In this document: in pieces, positions 57,100-64,000 of the stretch | Layout: each line of letters opens with the position of its first letter | Position numbering within the stretch: the first letter of the stretch is position 1 | Source of the DNA: Aspidapion aeneum | Taxonomy: Eukaryota > Arthropoda > Insecta > Coleoptera > Brentidae | Assembly: GCA_963576565.1 (NCBI GenBank) | Contig: OY755042.1 | Span: 18,079,272-18,143,271, forward strand | Direction of reading: 5' to 3' | Length of the DNA: 64,000 bases | Notes under the pieces: generated by a model | What the model saw: the letters and a program-made list of their open reading frames with translations, nothing else | What the model was told of the DNA's origin: nothing | The model's database searches: none | Position numbers and translations under genes: made by a program

Positions 57100-57816
57100 C
57101 AGGGTTGCCAACTTTTGAATTTTCAAATACGGGACGCTAAGTTTTACTTAAAGCAATTTTCCTTGTGATAACTAATAACTCATTAAAGATATTTGAAATG
57201 ATGTCACGGGTGCACAGAGTGACCAGTTGTATTACATCATCAGTCAGATGATTTTGTATGTAAATTCATATACTTTAAATTTAGAAATTTTGGAACACCG
57301 TACACTTACTCGCGTGTACCTCCAAGCAAAAAGGTTTTAAGTTAACTAAAGCTCCACACGCATTGTTTCCGTTCGGTCTCGGATTCGAACGTTACCACGT
57401 CTCAAAGCTTTCGGTTGCTATCGGCCGCTTTGTTTATTTTGCATTTGGTAAATTTCAAGAAAAAAACAAAATTATGCTATAACATAAAATCTGTATCTTT
57501 TACAAAAAATAACAAATAAACAAATTCAGAGAAATTAACATACTAAAAACAACATTTTTAAAAACAAAACCGCAAAATATAGTCAAAATATTATAAAATC
57601 ACCTACCTGTACTAATTCAGCTTTTAAAGCCTTACTTATTTTGGCGTTTAGCCCTTTGACTCAATTGAAAATTATAGGTGGTTTCTCCACAGAAATGTTT
57701 TAGGTTAGGTTTGTTTCTCTTTGGATACGGGATTTTTATTTTCCCGTATGAACCCATAGCGGGACACGGGACTTTTAATTCACATCCTGTAAAAAACGGG
57801 ACCATTGGCAACCCTG
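57100..57816. mobile_element. 717-bp hAT non-autonomous element, CAGGGTTGCCAA termini
   Basis: CAGGGTTGCCAAC at the left and TTGGCAACCCTG at the right are inverted, with ATACGGGAC and CGGGACCATT just inside. TACGTGAG (57092-57099) and TACGAGAG (57817-57824) flank it, 7 of 8 matching. A 75-codon minus frame inside has no known domain. Confidence 0.8.
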
Positions 57817-57927
57817 TACGAGAGTGAAAATAACATTTGGATAAAGGGTTTTCTGTCAAAACGTTCTTTGTTGGTTATATCCTTAACAGCGTAAATCTGC
57901 CTTAATCTGTAATATATAGCAGGTTAC

Positions 57928-58124
57928 CAAGCGCGGATTTGAGCGGGTGGGGGTAACGTGGTAATTACCCTCCCTGTTAAACATTATATGCACGTTTTGT
58001 TAATAATTAAATGGCAAATAGGAGAATTACAGCCCCCCTTGAAAAAAAATATATTGTTTATGTCGACTTTTACCCCCCCCCCCCCCACACCACGCCTCTA
58101 GATTTTGACCCAGAACCGCGCTTG
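57928..58124. mobile_element. 197-bp hAT MITE, CAAGCGCGG termini
   Basis: CAAGCGCGGATTTG and CAGAACCGCGCTTG are inverted. CAGGTTAC (57920-57927) and CAGGTTAA (58125-58132) flank it, 7 of 8 matching. Oligo-G and oligo-C tracts lie just inside the ends. (CCGAACCGAA)-type repeats follow nearby. Confidence 0.8.
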
Positions 58125-58179
58125 CAGGTTAATTTCTAAAATAACACATTATAAAAATGACACATTGTAATAAATAACA

Positions 58180-58206
58180 AACCGAACCGAACCGAACCGA
58201 ACCAAC
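58180..58206 (+). repeat. (ACCGA)n microsatellite
   Basis: About five ACCGA units. A shorter related run lies near 18805. Confidence 0.85.
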
Positions 58207-58890
58207 CAAAAGCTTAATTTATGTTGAGATGTGTTTTTGGGATGAGTAAGATAAAAATTGCAAATCACTTATTTGATCGCATTTTTTGTGTTTTTTTTTT
58301 AGAACTGGTTAATGAAGATGAAGAACTTAAAAACTTTCTACATAAATTAAAAATGCTTAAGGTATCTAAAATATTTCAGCTGATTCAAGATCTTTGGGAA
58401 CAAGTTTTTCAATGGATCCAATAAAACCATTGTTAAGATTTTTTAAAGTGAGATTTCAATTCTCACCCACTTTACATTTACAGACTGCTATGTAAATTTC
58501 GGTATACTTACTATTATCGTGTGATGATCATACCAAAAATATACCCAATAATTGTATGATATTTCCGATATTGATGGATGTCATAGTTTAGTAGTTGGCC
58601 AGATTGCCGTAATTAAAGGCGCGAGGTTCGATGGGGAATATTGGAATTTCACGCCCACTAAATTACGGATGCAATGCTGGGTCTTTAGGATTAGTTAAAG
58701 ACCTTTAATCAGAAACCAAAATGATTTTGGGCCTGCACTTATTTAGATTTTTATATTTATAAACAAATACGTATAAATTCTAAAGTGTTTTATAAGCCCT
58801 TCTAAAAAGCTTCGAAAGCCGAGCCGTAAAATTTATTCAAAATTATGGATTTTTTAAAAATTTCTTTTTACATAACGGATTTTATTAAAA
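58207..58890. other. Nothing recognised
   Basis: A 67-codon frame at 58221-58424 has no family resemblance. No repeats were identified. Confidence 0.35.
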
Positions 58891-59986
58891 ATAAATGGAT
58901 CGATGACTGATCTGATACTTTATTAGCTAGCGTATTAGCCGAGGGGTCATCGGCACCCAAAAATTTTGTACAGCGTCCAACAGGACTTGGGTCCTGACGT
59001 GTACTGTTGGGTCCTGTTGAGTACTGTTAGGTACTGTCGTGGACTGTCGAGTACTGTTGGGTACTGTCGTGTACTGTCGAGTACTGTTGGGTCCTGTCGT
59101 GTACTGTTGGGTACTGTCGTGTACTGTCGAGTACTGTTGGGTCCTGTTGCGAGGTACAAAGCGCGCCCTTCAAAACACATGCGAGCAAAAAAAAGCTCAT
59201 CATGTCTTTTCGCATCTACGCCACTGGTTGGGGTTGGGGGGTCGTGTCGAGTACTGTCGTGTACTGTTGGGTCCTGTCGTGTACTGTCGAGTACTGTTGG
59301 GTACTGTCGTGTACTGTCGGGTACTGTTGGGTCCTGTCGTGTACTGTCTAGTCCTGTTGGGTACTGTCGTGTACTGTCGAGTACTGTTGGGTACTGTCGT
59401 GTACTGTCGAGTACTGTCGTGTACTGTCGAGTACTGTTGGGTCCTGTCGTGGTACTGTCGGGTCCTGTTGTGAAATTTGTACAGTACTGTTGAAAGCTGA
59501 TGACCCCTCGGTATTAGCACACTTCAAATGAAGTTATGATAACATATCAGCCTTGAAAACAGTTTTTTGTAAATATCTCAGAAACTAAAGCTCTTACGGA
59601 GTTTTGGCTAATAACACAAATTACTGAGCGAAATATAGTATAGACGCTCCGTTAAAAAGTTAATGTTAATTAAGCATATTTTAAATGTTTTAATTTTCAA
59701 AAAAGTTCACTATCATTATGGATTTTGGCCAAAATCAAATCAGCTCGTTAGACACTCTAACCGAACCAACACTATTTTACCTTAAAATTTGGTGCAAATC
59801 GGTTCGGCCGTTTAGGAGTTATCGTGTTACGGACAAACATACACACACACACAAATATACGTCACGACGATATTGCTAAGATAGGTCAAAATACCCCCAA
59901 TTAACACATTTTCGGCGTAACTTAAAAAAAAAATCGTCGAAAATAATTACTTCTCTAGCCATTGCAACGCGGGCTAGGAAGGTAAA
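58891..59986 (-). mobile_element. Dispersed repeat family A, copy 9, split by a minisatellite element
   Basis: It runs from AAATAAATGGATCGATGAC to GCGGGCTAGGAAGGTAAA. The family sequence is broken after GCGTATTAGC by 58940-59510 and resumes with GTATTAGCACACTTC. Confidence 0.75.
58940..59510. mobile_element. 571-bp TIR element filled with GTACTGTCGT minisatellite
   Basis: Termini CGAGGGGTCATCGGC and GCTGATGACCCCTCG are inverted. GTATTAGC flanks exactly (58932-58939 and 59511-59518), an 8-bp duplication of hAT type. Nearly all the interior is a 10-bp minisatellite (GTACTGTCGA, GTACTGTTGG, GTCCTGTCGT variants), interrupted by about 100 bp with TACGCCACTGG at 59150-59240. Long frames on both strands only translate the repeat. 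Confidence 0.85.
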
Positions 59987-60408
59987 AATATATTATATTA
60001 AAATATGGTTAGGATATGTTTTTAAAAGTGCAAATATAATTTTAAAATAATTTATTGACCGCCATTTTACAATACTTATGATAAATTTATACCGCGGACT
60101 AAAATAAAATAAAACACTGAATCCATTTCAAATATTCTGATATTAATTAAAACTATATAAAGTTACTAGGGTGAATTGAGCCAATAATGGCGTTAAAGTG
60201 TGCTTATTTAAATTTGGAGCCTCTCCTTATGTCAAGGCGCTTCTTTTTAAATAAGGAATTTACTTGTTATTCCAATTGCAAAACTGCCGAAGTGGTGGGA
60301 GCACGTTCCAACGATTTTATCATCAGTTCTAAACTGAGTCAATTCAGTGTAGGTGCATAATTTCGGGTTTAGCCTTGTTTATTTAATAAGTATTAAATTG
60401 TTTTAAAG
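59987..60408. other. Nothing recognised
   Basis: Non-coding spacer before the RTE-like LINE. Confidence 0.35.
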
Positions 60409-61027
60409 TGGTATGATGTGCGAGCACTTCGTGGTGTTACCTGTGGATCTGACTACCATCTGGTAAAACAAAAATATTATTCCCTTTAAAAAAAACAAAT
60501 AAGGACGAAAGTATTGGAGAAAATGAAAACCTAGAATGCATCGAAAACAATCAAAAATACAACTTTAGAAGTCTAAAAATCGAAAGTACTCAAAGATTAT
60601 GTCAGAACAGATTAGATAAAAAATTAATAAATACACAGAAGACTCATTTGAAGAGATATATACAAACATAATAAAACGCTTGAAGGAAGCAAGCAACGAA
60701 GCTGTTGGACACCAAGATAATAGAAATAACAGGAAGATATGGTGGACGGAGAAAATACAGGAAATGGTCAAAGAGAGAAAACGCACATACTTGTAATGGC
60801 TCAGTACTAAAGAGCAAAGAGACCTAGAAATCTACAGGGAGACCAGAAGACAGCTAAGAAATTTGATACGCACAGAAAAAATTAAATGTTTGAGCGCAAA
60901 TGCCACGATATAACGTAGGAGGTAGGCAGAGTTCTGAAGTATGGAAATTCTTTTCTACAGTAAAAAACCCAACAAAAGAAAAAGTAAACATCCAGATCAT
61001 CAAACCAGAACAATGGACAGGACACTA

Positions 61028-61277
61028 CACTGTCGTCTTTAGTAAGACCCACCTATCTACGTTTTCACTTATTTCGAGAAAAGCGAGTTTAAAGTTTAAA
61101 TGCTTGCTAAGAGTACATAGTAATATTTTTTTTTGTTTTTGAAAATAAAATACTTCCGAACAAAAATGTTGGTATTTTTCTTAAAAAACAGATGAAAGTA
61201 ACCTATTTGAAGCCATTTTCGGTCCTAACTCATTTTTGATTTGTTTGCAGATAGGTGGGTCTTACTAAGGACGGCAG
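61028..61277. mobile_element. 250-bp Tc1/mariner-like MITE in the LINE
   Basis: Inverted termini of about 29 bp: TGTCGTCTTTAGTAAGACCC at the left and the complement TGCCGTCCTTAGTAAGACCC at the right, continuing into ACCTATCT. TA lies on both sides (61026-61027, 61278-61279). Excision restores the LINE reading GHYKGLLQET, so the insertion is clean. Confidence 0.8.
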
Positions 61278-62162
61278 TACAAGGGTCTGCTGCAGGAGAC
61301 GAGACCCGAATATCTGGCAGCCTCTCCGAGGAGAGACATAGAAGTACATGGAGAGGAAGTAATCATTGAAAGAAATGATAAAGAATAATATTAAAAGGCT
61401 TAAATCCGGAAAAGCTAGCGGACCTGGAGAAATATATGCTGAAATGCTCAAATATGGATCAGAGAAACTAATCGAAAATCTCACATGTATTATCAATCAA
61501 TGCATAAACGGACATCCAAAACCTGATGATTGGAAAATTGCATTTATATCCTCAATACATAAAAAAGAAAACAAGCTGGACTGCAACAATTACAGAGGAA
61601 TTTCAGTAACAAGTACTCTAAGTAGATTGTACCGTACGATTCTTAGAGATCTATAGAGAATGATTTTCATGAGCAAGAAGAAGAGCAAAGTGGGTTTCGT
61701 GCAGGCAGTTCTTGTGATAATGTTTTTTGTCTTAAACAAGTAAATGAGAAAAGGAGCATATGATACCGTTCCAGTAGAAAAACTATGGACAGTGTAAGAG
61801 CAGACTAATATCAATCATACATACATAAAAGCAATAAAAGAACTATACAAAGGGTCAAAATCTAAAATTAAAATTGGAAATCGACTTTCAAAAGAATTCC
61901 TAGTTAACAAAAGGCTTAAGACAGGGTTGTTGTATCTCTCTAACTCTTTTTAAAATATATATCGCAGTAGCCCTAAAAAACTGGAAAGGTAAAATGTACG
62001 GCATGGGAATACAACTTAACGACCGAGTTACCATATACACACTACAGTTTGCTGACGACCAGGTACTTGTATCTGATGATAAAGAAGACATGGCATATAT
62101 GATGAGAAAGTTAATGGAAGAATACCGAAAGTGGGGATTAACAGTGAACGTGGACAAGACAC

Positions 62163-63130
62163 CCCACATAGCACAAAAATCACATCAACCTTAAATTAAC
62201 GTGAACAAAAATAACAGTTAAGTTTTTTTTACTTGAAAACAGCCTCATACCATGTAATATTTATTTTGTTAAATCTACATGCTTAAAGATAACTTAAAAA
62301 CAAGGAGAAATCAAGCTATAAAAATGTACTTTTTGCTGAAGTTTCTGGTGCTGTGTATATAATGTGTTTTTTAGCCTCGTTATTTTCATGTACCAAATTC
62401 ACACTTGAAAAATCCTCCATGTTCTAAAACGCCACTAGATTAAGACTTCTTGAACCTACTAACTTTCTGCGTCTTATTTGGTCACGTTTTTTCATAAGAT
62501 TTTTTTAACTTAAAAGAGACGCGAAAAGAAGTTATAAAAGTTCACTAGTTTAAGACTACAACACATCAAGACAATTTAAAAGATGGCGCTCAAGGCAAGA
62601 CAAAATATCTATATATCTATCTATATACATTAAGTATGTTTTTTTAAACGCTAAACAAGATTTTTTAACAGTAACACTTTCACAGAATATTAATGTGTCT
62701 TTATCAGGTTAATAACAGATGCGTCGTGATCGTGAAGGAGGAGTTTATAGGCCAAAGCACTGCCTGATAGATTTCGTCAAAGTGAAAAATCCCGACAATA
62801 GGTGACGCAGCTGCTAGTAAAATCTCAAAAATATTCAGTAGAAAAGCCATGCAAGTCGCGTTTTAAAATTCGTGTAGAAAAGATGTGAATCTAATGTGAT
62901 TTTAACATAAAAATCACTTGAAACCAACGTAAAAACATTGCTGTTTTAATTTTATAATGGCGTTATTACAACGCAGTTTTTAGCAACGTTATTTTTTATA
63001 ACATTAATGAATGACCTATTAAGCATGTTTTCATATATGAAATAAACGTTTTTTTCTAGCAGCTTTTAAAATCAACGTTTTTTTTCTCACGCTTTTTTTA
63101 CGTGTTAAACACGTGATTGTGCTATGTGGG
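62163..63130 (+). mobile_element. 968-bp TIR element K, copy 2, in the LINE
   Basis: Termini CCCACATAGCACA and TGTGCTATGTGGG as in 28814-29805. AC stands on both sides (62161-62162, 63131-63132). Removing the element and one AC rejoins the RT reading VNVDKTQYLCIG in frame. The interior is non-coding. Confidence 0.85.
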
Positions 63131-63653
63131 ACAGTACTTATGTATTGGAAACAACTCCAGTGACTTAGAACTAGACATTGGACAAGTAATATCTCCATGC
63201 AATGAGTATGTATACTTGGGTATCACATTTGATAAGACAAGGAACAGACTGTAAAGGACTGGAATAAAATAATAAAAAAAGCAAAAAAGTTATTGGATGT
63301 CTTAACAGTATTTTATGGAGCAGAGAGATAAAAAAGAATGTAAAATTTAACATATATGAAACAATGGTGAAAAGCACGCTGTTGTATGGAATAGAGACTT
63401 GTCGCGTAACAGAAATATACAAAACAAAAATAAAAAGTGTCGAAATGGTGCAATCAGAAGATCGATGAGAATATCTAGAACAGATCATATAAGAAATGAG
63501 ATCATAAAAGAAAGAATGGAAATTAAGGGAAGCATAACGGATGACGTCACTAAAAGGCAACTGATATGGTACGGCCATGTACAACGGATGAATGACGAAA
63601 GATTAAATTAACAAAACATTTTATAATCCTGCCGGGCTGATTCGAATAACCTA

Positions 63654-64000
63654 ATCATAACAAAAACATTTCATGTAAAAAAAAGCCAAGTACGCGACAA
63701 TTACATTCAATAAAAAGAATTGAGATAAAAGTAAAGCCAAGTTCTCCAATACAAATTACAAAATGAAAGGTTCTTGCTAGTTTAGAAATGTTTTTTTAAA
63801 GGATTTGGATAATATTTAAGTTTTAAAGTAGTAAAATATGCGAAATATTGTTCAAAACTTTTGCAATGTCTTATTAAAAATTTTGAGGTTTTTTTTATAT
63901 TTTCCTATGCTTTTATCATTCAAATCCTATCAGCCTTCTAAAGCTCAGCTTTCCATTTATGGGGGAGGAAAGTAAATTATTTTATATAGTTCCTATCAGT
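63654..64000 (-). repeat. Reversed, deleted copy of the palindrome-satellite element
   Basis: 63654-63790 is one arm of the palindrome at 36679-37040. At TTTTTTAAA (63792-63800) it jumps directly to the reverse of the linker (63801-63885) and satellite (to the window end). The palindrome centre and other arm are absent. The element continues beyond the window. Confidence 0.8.

Larger units (their letters stand above)
60409..63608 (+). mobile_element. RTE-like LINE, decayed and split by two elements
   Basis: In order: DVRALRGVTCGSDYHLV (60413-60465) is the last block of the AP endonuclease; KIWWTEKIQEMVKERKRTY is the linker; RLKSGKASGPGEIYAEML, WKIAFISSIHKKENK and DCNNYRGISV are RT blocks; AYDTVPVEKLW, HTYIKAIKELYKGSKS and LQFADDQVLVSDD hold the palm and the catalytic ADD; RKWGLTVNVDKT runs to 62161. 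The frame resumes after an insertion with a YLGITFDKTRNR block, and ends in RQLIWYGHVQRMNDERL. The many stops and frameshifts show it is dead. Insertions at 61028-61277 and 62163-63130 postdate it. The 5' end and 3' tail are missing; 17765-18003 is a tail fragment of a relative. Confidence 0.8.

Noticed and set aside
58966..59493. Open frames of 100-175 codons on both strands (VLSSTVGYCRVL... type)
   Set aside because: They only translate the 10-bp minisatellite inside a TIR element, and several frames are open at once; no protein family is implied.
61900..62169. Minus-strand 89-codon frame
   Set aside because: It is antisense to the LINE RT block with the ADD motif, so the plus-strand reading is the real one.
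63171..63584. Minus-strand 137-codon frame
   Set aside because: It is antisense to the LINE C-terminal region that gives RQLIWYGHVQRMNDERL on the plus strand.

Overview
The window is nuclear DNA of an insect: AT-rich, intron-containing, and built mostly of decayed transposable elements. The insect call rests on the one convincing host gene, a two-exon Osiris-family (DUF1676) gene on the minus strand at 13832-14935. It encodes a 285-residue secreted or membrane protein with a signal peptide, a Cys pair, a long hydrophobic segment and the C-terminal AQxLAY signature. Osiris genes are known only from insects. The order cannot be fixed from this sequence; a beetle is plausible but not shown. No rRNA gene, intact tRNA gene, CRISPR array or bacterial-style operon was seen.

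0-13 kb is a mosaic of non-autonomous DNA transposons: three copies of one hAT-like 0.5-0.6 kb family with 8-bp target duplications, CAGTGGC-type MITEs, small perfect hairpins and the first copy of the commonest repeat (family A). 13.4-15.0 kb holds the Osiris gene with a TATA-like box and a poly(A) signal. 15-26 kb holds tandem arrays, LINE scraps, a 96-bp hammerhead-like insertion, a pogo/Tigger relic in a GCGCGGT minisatellite, and a duplicated minisatellite-plus-palindrome block. 27-31 kb holds two inverted pairs of family A and a 992-bp TIR element. 32.1-33.8 kb is one giant palindrome. 34.7-37.0 kb holds a Penelope-like RT relic, a 141-bp satellite and a palindrome. 37-41 kb is featureless.

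41-47 kb holds LINE relics, a solo-LTR-like insertion and hAT MITEs. 47-60 kb holds further family A copies carrying nested hAT-type insertions, and an internally deleted hAT element with a TTF/MYM-type transposase N-terminus. 60.4-63.6 kb is a decayed RTE-like LINE split by two younger DNA elements, one of which is the second copy of the 28.8 kb element. The window ends in a reversed, deleted copy of the 36 kb palindrome-plus-satellite element.

Apart from Osiris there is no gene network to describe. The interest lies in the stratigraphy: who jumped into whom, which direct repeats mark the insertions, and three independent Penelope-like traces (two hammerhead-like motifs and one RT fragment). 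All family assignments come from reading motifs and termini by eye, with no database search.
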